Assembly: GCA_900320025.1 (NCBI GenBank)
Contig: ONQW01000004.1
Span: 1 to 42,209, forward strand
DNA length: 42,209 bases
Origin: an uncultured Lachnospiraceae bacterium
GTDB lineage: Bacteria > Bacillota > Clostridia > Lachnospirales > Lachnospiraceae
Direction: 5' to 3'
The notes under the pieces are model-generated. The model was not told the origin of the DNA, did no database searches, and saw only the letters and a list, made by a program, of their open reading frames with translations. The translations under genes and the position numbers were made by a program. Each line of letters begins with the position of its first letter. The stretch's first letter is position 1. Below, one piece after another: positions 25,885-34,178 of this stretch.

Positions 25885-25911
25885 AAAAAGGGAACCCATT
25901 TCTGGATTCCC
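25885..25911 (-). terminator. Terminator of the tRNA-Leu/Val operon
   Basis: Minus strand stem GGGAATCC / GGGTTCCC around AGAAAT, followed by TTTTTAG, directly after tRNA-Val. Confidence 0.85.
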
Positions 25912-25918
25912 GATCTCG

Positions 25919-25991
25919 TGGGGCGGAGGGGGCTCGAACCCCTGACCTCTTCCGTGTGAGGGAAGCGCTCTCCCGGCTGAGCTACCGTCCC
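25919..25991 (-). tRNA. tRNA-Val (CAC)
   Basis: Cloverleaf: acceptor GGGACGG/CCGCCCC, D arm GCTC...GAGC, anticodon stem CTTCC/GGAAG with loop CTCACAC (anticodon CAC), T arm AGGGG-TTCGAGC-CCCCT. CCA is not encoded. Position 4-69 of the acceptor is an A-C mismatch; an ordinary U at 69 would restore pairing. Confidence 0.92.
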
Positions 25992-26063
25992 GCATGTGAA
26001 GACTGCTCGCCGCAGCCCTGCGTGTTATGGAAAAAGCCGGGACACTGTTTCCCGGCCCTTCGC

Positions 26064-26147
26064 TGCGGAAGATGGGACTTGAACCCACACGACATTACTG
26101 CCACAAGATCCTTAGTCTTGCTCGTCTGCCAATTCCGACACTTCCGC
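26064..26147 (-). tRNA. tRNA-Leu (AAG)
   Basis: Long variable-arm tRNA of 84 nt: acceptor GCGGAAG/CTTCCGC, anticodon stem CAAGA/TCTTG with loop CTAAGGA, so the anticodon reads AAG. T arm GTGGG-TTCAAGT-CCCAT. CCA is not encoded. An A at position 34 would need deamination to inosine and is unusual in bacteria outside tRNA-Arg(ACG). Confidence 0.92.
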
Positions 26148-26185
26148 GTCCGTAAGCCTTCGTTGGATCACTCCTTCAAAGGGAG

Positions 26186-26269
26186 TGCAGGAAAAGGGAC
26201 TTGAACCCTCACTGTATTGCTACAACAGGCACCTGAAGCCTGCGCGTCTGCCAATTCCGCCATTCCTGC
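26186..26269 (-). tRNA. tRNA-Leu (CAG)
   Basis: 84 nt with long variable arm: acceptor GCAGGAA/TTCCTGC, anticodon stem CAGGC/GCCTG with loop TTCAGGT (anticodon CAG), T arm GAGGG-TTCAAGT-CCCTT. CCA is not encoded. First tRNA of the Leu-Leu-Val operon. Confidence 0.95.
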
Positions 26270-26281
26270 GCGACAAATGTT

Positions 26282-26310
26282 ATAATACCCGAAAGCCATC
26301 AGAGTGTCAA
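26282..26310 (-). promoter_or_regulatory. Promoter of the tRNA Leu-Leu-Val operon
   Basis: Minus strand TTGACA (26310-26305), 17-bp spacer, TATTAT (26287-26282), 13 bp before the tRNA. Confidence 0.9.
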
Positions 26311-26354
26311 CCGGAAAATGCCGGATATCCATGTCTGATTTTCGTACTTTCTCA

Positions 26355-26382
26355 AACGCACTGCCGTTTCCGGCAGTGCGTT
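26355..26382 (-). terminator. Stem-loop after the DUF3048 gene
   Basis: Perfect 12-bp stem AACGCACTGCCG / CGGCAGTGCGTT with GAAA tetraloop on the minus strand. Only TTT follows, so it is terminator-like rather than classical. Confidence 0.6.
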
Positions 26383-26394
26383 GTGAATGTCACG

Positions 26395-27465
26395 TCATTT
26401 CTTCGTCTTTTTCCCGAGCGACAGCTTCTTCCAGCTGTCCGAGGGGCACATGGTAATATAGGTTTTGCCCGGATTCAGTGTCACCACCGCCCCGGTCTCC
26501 GTGAAATATTTTGTCGGATCCGTTCCGGCATTCTTCGTCCACAGAATCGGGATGGCATATCCCCTCGTCAGAAAATAGCCCGGCTGATTGGCCGCGAGGC
26601 AGTTGTAGATCAGATACCCGTGTTTGTCGAGCACAGAAATAGAACAGTTCATGATTATGACGTTATCAAAACTCACCGTTTTGCCACTGATACCGTCCCG
26701 GATCAGCGTTCCGTGCTGGTACAGATCGTACGTTTTCGTTTTTTCATTGTAAACCAGCTTCGTCCGCGTATTGGCATACGGCAGGCTGACAGAGGAAGCC
26801 TTTTTTGCATCCTTTCTCTTGTTCAGCGTCGTACCTGTCTTTGAGAAGCGGAAATGCTCCTTTTTGGCTTCTTTATTCATTGTCTTCGGGTACGAGGGCG
26901 AGATGCCCGCCGCCTTCATGCGCCGCCGTGCCTCTCCCGCCGTGATGAATTCCGTGAATTCTCTTGCCTTGCCGTTCGAAATCCGCGTAAAGCCGCCGGA
27001 GAGATGCTGAATTGCCGGATCCTTGAAATAGATATCGTTGTAATATGGTCCGCCGTCATGGCATAGCACCGCGCTGTATTCCTCGGCGAGCAGAATGTTG
27101 GTCGGCCGCGTGCTCCGAATGCTGCCGATCCGCGTCACCTTATTGTAATCCTTGTAGATTGCCATCAGCCGCGTGATCCGGTTGTTTGCCGTGCTGTTCA
27201 CCAGCTCGTACACAATGTCGGCATCCTCCAGCCCGCAGTGCGGCAGTGCCCGCTGATCATCATCGATCATCACCGCAATCGGACGCTGGTTCCTGAGTTC
27301 AGTACTGATCTGCTTTCCGGTCAGCTCACAGGCGTAAGTGGACTTGCCGGATTTCGCAGATTTGGACGCGCCAGCCGCCTCCACCCGGAAAGACATCACG
27401 AGACAGAGTACAGACACTGCCATCACCGCGAGCCATGCTGCCCGAACCGCCCCCGCATTCTTCAT
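26395..27465 (-). CDS. DUF3048 (YerB-like) exported protein
   Basis: Function unknown; YerB-type proteins are cell-envelope associated. 356 residues. A signal peptide is visible (Arg8, then WLAVMAVSVLCLVMSF and VEAAGA). The DUF3048 region shows RPIAVMIDDDQRALPHCGL, EDADIVYE, RITRLMAIY and RIGSIRSTRPTNILLA; the C-terminal part holds IPILWTKNAGTDPTKYF, typical of DUF3048_C. No lipobox Cys is seen at the signal end, unlike lipoprotein members. The start at 27465 follows GAAGGGGGCTGCG. It stands alone between tRNA genes, with a hairpin upstream and a stem-loop downstream. Confidence 0.85.
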   Translation of the reverse strand: MKNAGAVRAAWLAVMAVSVLCLVMSFRVEAAGASKSAKSGKSTYACELTGKQISTELRNQRPIAVMIDDDQRALPHCGLEDADIVYELVNSTANNRITRLMAIYKDYNKVTRIGSIRSTRPTNILLAEEYSAVLCHDGGPYYNDIYFKDPAIQHLSGGFTRISNGKAREFTEFITAGEARRRMKAAGISPSYPKTMNKEAKKEHFRFSKTGTTLNKRKDAKKASSVSLPYANTRTKLVYNEKTKTYDLYQHGTLIRDGISGKTVSFDNVIIMNCSISVLDKHGYLIYNCLAANQPGYFLTRGYAIPILWTKNAGTDPTKYFTETGAVVTLNPGKTYITMCPSDSWKKLSLGKKTKK

Positions 27466-27508
27466 CGCAGCCCCCTTCCCGCAGGATTTCCCTGCCAGAA
27501 ATCATACA

Positions 27509-27530
27509 GACTGCCGCCCCACCGGCAGTC
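27509..27530 (-). other. Hairpin in the leader of the DUF3048 gene
   Basis: Perfect 8-bp stem GACTGCCG / CGGCAGTC with a 6-nt loop, 44 bp before the start and without a following U-tract on the minus strand. Confidence 0.55.
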
Positions 27531-27553
27531 CCGATCCGCACAGTATCAGAATA

Positions 27554-27568
27554 GCACACTCTGTGTGC
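27554..27568. promoter_or_regulatory. Short inverted repeat upstream of the DUF3048 gene
   Basis: GCACAC-TCT-GTGTGC, perfect 6-bp arms, touching a TGC-TATTCT element that could be an extended -10. Operator-like; tentative. Confidence 0.3.
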
Positions 27569-27622
27569 CGTGACATAAAACAGAGAAGAGGAAGAAGAGA
27601 GAAAATGAGATGCTCCATAACA

Positions 27623-27655
27623 CAAAAAACTGCCGAGCAATTCACTCAGCAGTTC
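27623..27655 (-). terminator. Terminator of tRNA-Glu
   Basis: Minus strand stem AACTGCTGAG / CTCGGCAGTT around TGAATTG, followed by TTTTG. Confidence 0.85.
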
Positions 27656-27665
27656 TTCCTTAAAC

Positions 27666-27738
27666 TAGCCCGTACGGGACTCGAACCCATGATTCAGCCT
27701 TGAGAGGGCTGCGTCTTAACCAGCTTGACCAACGAGCC
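27666..27738 (-). tRNA. tRNA-Glu (CTC)
   Basis: 73 nt: acceptor GGCTCGT/ACGGGCT (first pair G-U), anticodon stem CAGCC/GGCTG with loop CTCTCAA (anticodon CTC), T arm ATGGG-TTCGAGT-CCCGT. CCA is not encoded. Own promoter and terminator. Confidence 0.93.
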
Positions 27739-27770
27739 ATATTCACCTGCGCCTCACCGGCGCAAGTGAT

Positions 27771-27799
27771 ATATTACCGTATCTTATCCTTCCGCGCAA
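27771..27799 (-). promoter_or_regulatory. Candidate promoter of tRNA-Glu
   Basis: Minus strand TTGCGC (27799-27794), 17-bp spacer, TAATAT (27776-27771). The -35 match is weak. Confidence 0.45.
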
Positions 27800-28073
27800 G
27801 AGAAATTTTGGAAAAAATTTGTTTTCCTATTAGAATCGCTATTCGGTATAAATATAGTTTTAATTTCGTTTCATCATAGTCATGCCATTTGCCGATTTTT
27901 CCCTTTCGTTTAGCCCTGCGCACATACCTGCCGATCCCTGCTCCCGTTGCCTGCATGCCGTCCGATGCAAGAATGTCCAGTACTTCATCCGGCTCTGCCG
28001 CAAGGAGACAGACATCACCACGGCGCGTACCGCGCCGCGGAAGTACCATCTCTCTCAACGTCTGCGCAGGCAT
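27774..28073 (-). CDS. Short hypothetical ORF or gene remnant after lacI
   Basis: 99 codons starting 7 bp after the lacI stop (MPAQTLREMVLPRRG). Not recognised with confidence. Residues about 16-52 (RRGDVCLLAAEPDEVLDIL, SDGMQATGAGIGRYV) faintly recall the C-terminal domain of AIR-synthase-related proteins. From about residue 67 the composition becomes AT-rich and basic (KLKLYLYRIAILIGK) and the ORF ends inside the tRNA-Glu promoter. This looks like a fragment running into non-coding DNA. There is no convincing ribosome site, though coupling to lacI is possible. It may equally be a chance ORF. Confidence 0.3.
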   Translation of the reverse strand: MPAQTLREMVLPRRGTRRGDVCLLAAEPDEVLDILASDGMQATGAGIGRYVRRAKRKGKIGKWHDYDETKLKLYLYRIAILIGKQIFSKISLARKDKIR

Positions 28074-28080
28074 TATCCGC

Positions 28081-29118
28081 TCAGAGTCTCCGAATTGCCG
28101 GGCCGATTCTTCTCGCGCTGCTCTTCTCAATAAATTTACCGGGGATCACAAGTGTCCCCACCTCCGACTTCGGATCCCGGATTTTGCGCAGAATCATGTG
28201 AACCGCCTCGCGCGCCATCCGGCTCTGACTGATTTCATAGGTGGTCAGCGTCTGTGCCAGCTCCGTATTCAGATAGTGGTCAAATCCGACGACAGAGATA
28301 TCGTCCGGGACGCGGTATCCTTCTCCATTCAGCTTGTGCACCAGAACGTCTGCGGTCAGATCACAATTGCAGAAGAAGGCTGTCGGCATGACCTCCGGAA
28401 GCCTGAAGTCATCCTCATAGAATCTGACATTTCGGCTCCACTCGCGGTCCTTGACGATCCAGTCCTCCCGCAAGGGAATCCCGCGCTCCATCAATGCCTT
28501 GTAATAACCAAGGAAGCGGTCATCGATGGAATCCGTCACCAGCCTCGTGCCGACAAAGCCGATCCGGGAATGCCCCATATTCAGCAGATAGCTTGTCATC
28601 TCATAGCCGCCCAGCAAGTTGTTGCTGACCACGCTGTCATGCACATCGAACCGTCCGTTCGCATCAAGATAAATAAGCGGAAGGCCCAGATTATCCTCCA
28701 TGAAGTGCCCGTAGCCCCGGGAAAAATCCCCCAGAATAATGACGCCGTCCACCTTGCCTGCATAGGCGAGCTGCGGAATGATGTTTCTCTGCTCGCGGTC
28801 ATACCCGATCAGTTCCAGCACGGCAGTGGAACCGACCGCCTGCGCTGCCCTTGCGACCTCCTGATACAGCTTGGAATAAAAGGACTGCCCGCGGTCAAAA
28901 TACTGCTCGGAGACAAAGACGCCGATCGTATAGCTTTTGTTTTCCTTCCGGCTCAGACGGGCTGTATTTCGGACATAGCCCATCTCCTCCGCAAGCGCAG
29001 TGATTTTGCCGCGCATCTCCTCGCTGACGCCCTTCTGCCCTGACAGCGCCTTGGAAACCGTCACGGCACTCACGCCCAGCCTTTTCCCGATATCTGCAAG
29101 CTTCACTGTTTTCGACAT
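28081..29118 (-). CDS. LacI-family transcriptional regulator
   Basis: DNA-binding sugar-responsive repressor by family. 345 residues. The N-terminal helix-turn-helix is VKLADIGKRLGVSAVTVSKA with the hinge region near 50-60; the periplasmic-binding-like sensor domain follows (YTIGVFVSEQYFDRGQSFYS, DGVIILGDF, GHSRIGFVGTR, PDDISVVGFDHYLNTELA). The start at 29118 has GGAGAAG seven bases upstream. It lies downstream of polC with no sugar genes near, so its regulon and effector are unknown. A strongly initiated small ORF overlaps its start. Confidence 0.93.
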   Translation of the reverse strand: MSKTVKLADIGKRLGVSAVTVSKALSGQKGVSEEMRGKITALAEEMGYVRNTARLSRKENKSYTIGVFVSEQYFDRGQSFYSKLYQEVARAAQAVGSTAVLELIGYDREQRNIIPQLAYAGKVDGVIILGDFSRGYGHFMEDNLGLPLIYLDANGRFDVHDSVVSNNLLGGYEMTSYLLNMGHSRIGFVGTRLVTDSIDDRFLGYYKALMERGIPLREDWIVKDREWSRNVRFYEDDFRLPEVMPTAFFCNCDLTADVLVHKLNGEGYRVPDDISVVGFDHYLNTELAQTLTTYEISQSRMAREAVHMILRKIRDPKSEVGTLVIPGKFIEKSSARRIGPAIRRL

Positions 29119-29213
29119 AACGCTTCTCCATTCGAAAATATGATATGGTTAGAACAGTCTCATCGCGATACTCTGCCGCTTCCCGCGCGGTCATGGCTGA
29201 TTCCTCCCTGCTC

Positions 29214-32200
29214 TCACGCATCTTCTCCGCCCAGGCCACTTCCGAAGAGATCAAACAGCGAGATCTGATCCGTCTCCGGCAGACTGCCCAGAATGCCAAG
29301 CCGGTCCATGAGATCAATGTTTGTCTGCGATACCTTTGTGCGGCTGCGGAAATCATTCTTCGAGGTAAACGGTCCGTCCTTGACTGCCTCCACAACCGCA
29401 TCCGCCGCCTTCTCTCCCATGCCGTTGATGCTGACCAGCGACGGCATCAGCGTGCCGTCCAGAATCTGGAAGTGACGGCTCTTCACCTTCGCGAGATCAA
29501 TCGGAGTGAAGTGGAAGCCGCGCGCATAGAACTCAAGGACAAGCTTCGCATCGTCCATCATGGCCTCCTCCTTCGGCGTCAGCTTTTCCTTCCGGCCGGT
29601 CTCCTCGACCCAGCCCTTGAGCTTCGTCTCTCCCTGGGCCATCACCTCGTAATCAAAATCCGTGGCGCGGATGGAGAAATAGGCGCAGTAGTACGCGAGA
29701 GGCTGATGAACCTTGAACCAGGCAATGCGCAGCGCCATCATGACATAGGCCGCCGCATGCCCCTTCGGGAACATGTATTTGATCTTCTCGCAGGAATCGA
29801 TATACCAATCCGGCACGCCGTGCTTTGTCATCTCCTCCTTCCATTCAGGCCATTCCTTCACCTTACCCCCGGCCACCTTGCCCTTGCGGACACGCTCCAT
29901 GATGGTGAAGGACAGAGAGGGATCGAGTCCCTTGGAAATCAGATAGCTCATGATGTCATCCCGGCAGCCGATACAGGTGAGCAGTGTGCAGTCCCCGTTT
30001 TCAATATGTGTTTCCGCATTTCCAAGATACACATCCGTGCCGTGGGAAAGACCCGATATCTTGACAAGCTCGGTCATCGTCGTCGGCTTCGTCTTTTCTA
30101 GCATGCCGATGACAAATTTTGTTCCAAACTCCGGAATGCCCAGCGTTCCGGTGGTCACGCCGCCGATCTCCTCCGGCGTCACGCCGAGCGCCGCCGGGCT
30201 CTGGAAAATGCTCATCACCTCCGGGTCGTTCAGCGGTATCGTCATGGGATCAACCCCGGTGATATCCTGCAGAAAGCGGATCATGGTCGGATCATCATGG
30301 CCGAGAATATCAAGCTTGAGCAGGTTGTGATCGATCGAGTGATAATCAAAATGCGTGGTCACAATGTCGGTCGTCATATCGTTTGCCGGATGCTGCACAG
30401 GTGTGAACGTATTGATATCCTCGCCCACCGGCAGCACGACGATGCCGCCCGGATGCTGCCCGGTGGAGCGCCTCACACCCACTAGATGCGGCACCATCCG
30501 CTCGATCTCGCAGCCGCGTTTTGCCTCGCCGCGCCGCTCATAATATCCCTTGATATATCCATACGCCGTCTTGTCGGCGACGGTCGCGATTGTCCCGGCC
30601 TTGAACGTCTGTTCATGGCCGAAGATGACCTTCGTGTAGGCATGTGCCTTGGCCTGATACTCTCCGGAGAAATTGAGGTCAATATCCGGCTCCTTATCTC
30701 CCTTGAAGCCGAGGAAAGTTTCAAACGGTATGCCGAAGCCGAGACCCATCATTTTCGTGCCGCACTTCGGGCACATCTTCTCCGGCAGATCAATACCGGT
30801 GTTGAGTTCGTTTGCCCTGACCACATCGCTGTCCCAGTCCGAATACTTACATTCCGGATTCGGGCACAGATAATGCGGCTGGAGCGGATTGACCTCCGTG
30901 ATACCTGCCATCGTCGCGACAAAACTCGAACCAACCGATCCTCTCGACCCGACCAGATAGCCGTCCTCGTTCGATTTCCAGACCAGCTTCTGCGCGATGA
31001 TATACATCACGGAGTAACCATTCTTGATGATGGAGCCGAGTTCCTTCTTCAGTCTGGCCTCGACCACCTCCGGCAGCGGATCGCCGTACATCTCGTGTGC
31101 CTTCCGATAACAGATCTCCGTCAGCATCCCGTCCGAATTCGGGATCACAGGCGGACACTTATCCGGGCGCACCGGACGGATGGCCTCGATCATATCCGCG
31201 ATCCGGCGGGGATTGTCGACGACCACCTCCTCGCACTTTTTCTGTCCGAGGTAGGCGAATTCCGCCAGCATCTCATCTGTCGTTCTCAGATACAGCGGTG
31301 CCGGCTCCTCGTCCGTCATACCGATGCCGTCCTGCAGAATCGTGCGGTATATCTCATCCTCCGGGTTCAGGAAATGCACATCGCAGGTTGCGCAGACCGG
31401 CTTGCCCAGCTTCTCGCCAAGGTCCACAATTCTCCTGTTGATCGCCTCGATATCTTCTGTCGTCCGGATATCAGGATATCTTTTTTCGCCATCTCTCCCT
31501 GAAGCCTCGATCAGAAACTTATTGTTTCCCGTCGGCTGTATCTCCAGATAATCGTAGAACTGCGCAATACCGGTGATGGCCTCCTCCGAACGGTTCTCCA
31601 GAATCGCCTGGTACAGCTCTCCGGCCACGCAGGCGCTCCCCACCAGGATTCCCTCCCGGTGTCTGGCAAGAAGGCTCTTCGGAATGCGCGGCTTGCGCTG
31701 AAAATACGTGAGATGGGAGGCTGAGATCATCGTGTACAGATTCAGCCGTCCCGTATTATTCCGGGCCAGCAGAATGCAGTGATACAGCGGATTCAGGTGG
31801 CGGATCACCTCCGGATTGCTCTCCGTCAGCCGGTTCAGATCCCGATACGTCTCCACGTGGTCCTTTTCCAGCATCGGCAGAAACTTCAGAAAAATATCCG
31901 CCGTGCATTTTGCGTCGTCCGAACCGCGGTGATGGCTGTCGAGCTCCACCGAGAGCAGTTTGGCGACGGTGTCGAGGCGGTAATTGCCGTGCCCCGGCAG
32001 CTCCGCCCGCGCGATGCCGAGGGTATCGATCGTGGAGAAATCGCAGGGCAGGCCCTGTTCCCTTGCCTTCGCCCTGATAAAACCGATGTCGAAGGCGACA
32101 TTATGCCCTACGAGAACGCATCCCTGACAGAAGGAAAGAAACGCCGGTAGTGTCTCCTCGATCGATGCCTCGTCCTGGACCATCTCATCCGTGATGTGGG

Positions 32201-34067
32201 TCAGCTGTGTGATCCGGTAGGGAATCGGAATTCTGGGATTCACCAGCCGGGTGAATTCTTCCGTGATACACGCCCTGCGGATCAGGCTCCCCGGCTCTTC
32301 TGAATCCGGATCCGGCTGGTTCACAAAACGCACCTTGTAAGCGCCGATCTCAATAATCCGGTCGCGCTCCGGGGAAAAGCCGGTGGTCTCGAGGTCAAAC
32401 ACGACATAATCGCGGCCGTCAATCCTGGTATCGGGCGATTCGGCGGTGCCGTACTCTGCCACCGGTTTCAGATCGTCCACCAGATAGCACTCGACGCCGT
32501 ATATCACCTTGAAAAATTTCTGCTCATCCACAGGCGGCTCTCCGGCCGCCTTGCGGCGCTTGTTTTCTGCGGAGAGCAGATCCTCCCGGAGATGGTTTGC
32601 GTCCGGGAAAGCCTGCACATTGCCGTGATCCGTGATCGCAATGGCCGGCATTCCCCACTCGTAGGCCTGTCTGACAATGTCCTTGCATTCCGAGACGCCG
32701 TCCATGTCGGACATCTTTGTGTGACAGTGAAGCTCCACGCGCTTGCGCTCACTGTGATCCCTGCGTTTTTCCGTGAAATCCGGGATCTTCATGATGCCTG
32801 TGATGGCGCCGATCACAATTTCATGATCGAAGGTGTCCATCTGCGTCATGCCTGTGAGCCGGACGAATGTTTCCGGCGTGAGATGCTGCAGAAATTCATC
32901 CGCATCCTCCGTGCCGATGAAAATTTTGCAGTAAATGGAGTCTGTGAAATCCGTCAGCGTGAATTTCACAATCGTCTTGTTATTCCGGATGTCCCGCCGG
33001 TCCACCGAGATAACCTGTCCGTGCACCGTGACCTGTCCGATCTCGCCGACAATGTCCCGCAGCGGGATGTTGGCTGACGACTCATCGATCTCACGCCCAT
33101 AGAGGCAGTCCGGATTGTCCGAGCGGCGGTATCCGCGCGCATATCCTCTGTCCCGGCCGCGCGTCTGGCCGCCCGATGTTCCTTTGCCCCTGCCGTTCCG
33201 GGTTTCTCCCGTGTACGAACCGCGTCCCTCCGGTCTGTTCCCGGCTGTCTGCGCACCGCGGCTGCCCACACCGGCAGCACCCGTGCCGCGCTGCCCGCTC
33301 TGTGCCTGCTGACTGCTCCCGGCTTCCCGGCCGCCGGATGCCGGGACGCCCTCCCGGGCAGAGCTGCCATGCTCCCCCTCCGCTGTCATCCAGGGTGCGG
33401 TATCGCCAGCAAAATCCGCACCTTGCTGCGCTGCGGCCTCTGTCACCGCAGGCCCGGCTCCGCTCCCACCGCCGGACATACTTTCCCTGCTGTCCGACAG
33501 GATCGGCTGCCACTCCTGCTTCTCCACACGGTGCTCATGCTTTCTTTTCTCATACAGCAGGCGAAACCGCGCCGGAACGCCGCAGCGGTCCCGGAAGACC
33601 CGCTCCAGCGCGTCCTCCATGTCAGGACCCATTTTCCTGGTGAAGCAGCAGTCCTCCAGCCTGACCACAATTTCCCCGTCATCCGGGCAGGAGACCTCCG
33701 CCTCCCGGAAATAATGACCTGCGATATGGGAATCATGAGAGAACTCGCAGCAGAGAGAGTCATAATACTCCTTCATCAGCTGCTTCGGCGTATACTGCCT
33801 CGAGAGCTGATACTGCTCCCGGATATAGACCTCGACCCGGTCGTGTCCGGCCTTCTTCTCCGCGGGGCCGAATACCTGCCGCTCCAGCTCCTCCTGCATC
33901 CGGTAAATCTGGTTCTTGTGAATGAGATGCCCGGAATCAAGGACGACCTTAAAGCGGCTGTGCGTGGAATCGCACGCCAGCCGCTCTATCTCAGTCTCCG
34001 TAAACAGATCGCGCAGATCTGTCTCCACCTTCAGTTTTGGAAATACTTCAAAAAAAGCCTTGCTCAT
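29214..34067 (-). CDS. polC: DNA polymerase III alpha subunit, PolC type
   Basis: Replicative polymerase of low-GC-type Gram-positives, with built-in 3'-5' exonuclease. 1617 residues, longer than the usual 1430-1450. Order: N-terminal domain (1-190); a low-complexity Gly/Arg/Ser insert (about 195-318); OB domain (GEIGQVTVHGQVISVDRRDI, from about 340); first PHP part (RVELHCHTKMSDMDG, 444); exonuclease DEDDh motif (FDLETTGF, 557, and VLVGHNVAFDIGF); second PHP part; zinc region (CPNPECKYSD, CPKCGTKM); polymerase palm (EPDIDLNFSGEYQ); and C-terminal helix-hairpin-helix (NGMGEKAADAVVEAV). Start at 34067 after GAGGAACC. Final essential gene of the pyrH-polC run. Confidence 0.97.
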   Translation of the reverse strand: MSKAFFEVFPKLKVETDLRDLFTETEIERLACDSTHSRFKVVLDSGHLIHKNQIYRMQEELERQVFGPAEKKAGHDRVEVYIREQYQLSRQYTPKQLMKEYYDSLCCEFSHDSHIAGHYFREAEVSCPDDGEIVVRLEDCCFTRKMGPDMEDALERVFRDRCGVPARFRLLYEKRKHEHRVEKQEWQPILSDSRESMSGGGSGAGPAVTEAAAQQGADFAGDTAPWMTAEGEHGSSAREGVPASGGREAGSSQQAQSGQRGTGAAGVGSRGAQTAGNRPEGRGSYTGETRNGRGKGTSGGQTRGRDRGYARGYRRSDNPDCLYGREIDESSANIPLRDIVGEIGQVTVHGQVISVDRRDIRNNKTIVKFTLTDFTDSIYCKIFIGTEDADEFLQHLTPETFVRLTGMTQMDTFDHEIVIGAITGIMKIPDFTEKRRDHSERKRVELHCHTKMSDMDGVSECKDIVRQAYEWGMPAIAITDHGNVQAFPDANHLREDLLSAENKRRKAAGEPPVDEQKFFKVIYGVECYLVDDLKPVAEYGTAESPDTRIDGRDYVVFDLETTGFSPERDRIIEIGAYKVRFVNQPDPDSEEPGSLIRRACITEEFTRLVNPRIPIPYRITQLTHITDEMVQDEASIEETLPAFLSFCQGCVLVGHNVAFDIGFIRAKAREQGLPCDFSTIDTLGIARAELPGHGNYRLDTVAKLLSVELDSHHRGSDDAKCTADIFLKFLPMLEKDHVETYRDLNRLTESNPEVIRHLNPLYHCILLARNNTGRLNLYTMISASHLTYFQRKPRIPKSLLARHREGILVGSACVAGELYQAILENRSEEAITGIAQFYDYLEIQPTGNNKFLIEASGRDGEKRYPDIRTTEDIEAINRRIVDLGEKLGKPVCATCDVHFLNPEDEIYRTILQDGIGMTDEEPAPLYLRTTDEMLAEFAYLGQKKCEEVVVDNPRRIADMIEAIRPVRPDKCPPVIPNSDGMLTEICYRKAHEMYGDPLPEVVEARLKKELGSIIKNGYSVMYIIAQKLVWKSNEDGYLVGSRGSVGSSFVATMAGITEVNPLQPHYLCPNPECKYSDWDSDVVRANELNTGIDLPEKMCPKCGTKMMGLGFGIPFETFLGFKGDKEPDIDLNFSGEYQAKAHAYTKVIFGHEQTFKAGTIATVADKTAYGYIKGYYERRGEAKRGCEIERMVPHLVGVRRSTGQHPGGIVVLPVGEDINTFTPVQHPANDMTTDIVTTHFDYHSIDHNLLKLDILGHDDPTMIRFLQDITGVDPMTIPLNDPEVMSIFQSPAALGVTPEEIGGVTTGTLGIPEFGTKFVIGMLEKTKPTTMTELVKISGLSHGTDVYLGNAETHIENGDCTLLTCIGCRDDIMSYLISKGLDPSLSFTIMERVRKGKVAGGKVKEWPEWKEEMTKHGVPDWYIDSCEKIKYMFPKGHAAAYVMMALRIAWFKVHQPLAYYCAYFSIRATDFDYEVMAQGETKLKGWVEETGRKEKLTPKEEAMMDDAKLVLEFYARGFHFTPIDLAKVKSRHFQILDGTLMPSLVSINGMGEKAADAVVEAVKDGPFTSKNDFRSRTKVSQTNIDLMDRLGILGSLPETDQISLFDLFGSGLGGEDA

Positions 34068-34178
34068 GGTTCCTCACAGAACGTTTTTCCGCCCGGGATC
34101 CTCACACCTGCCGCGATCTCCGCGCCGGTACCCTCCCGGCATCCGCGGCGGAAATGCCCGAATGCGCTCTCATCGCCA

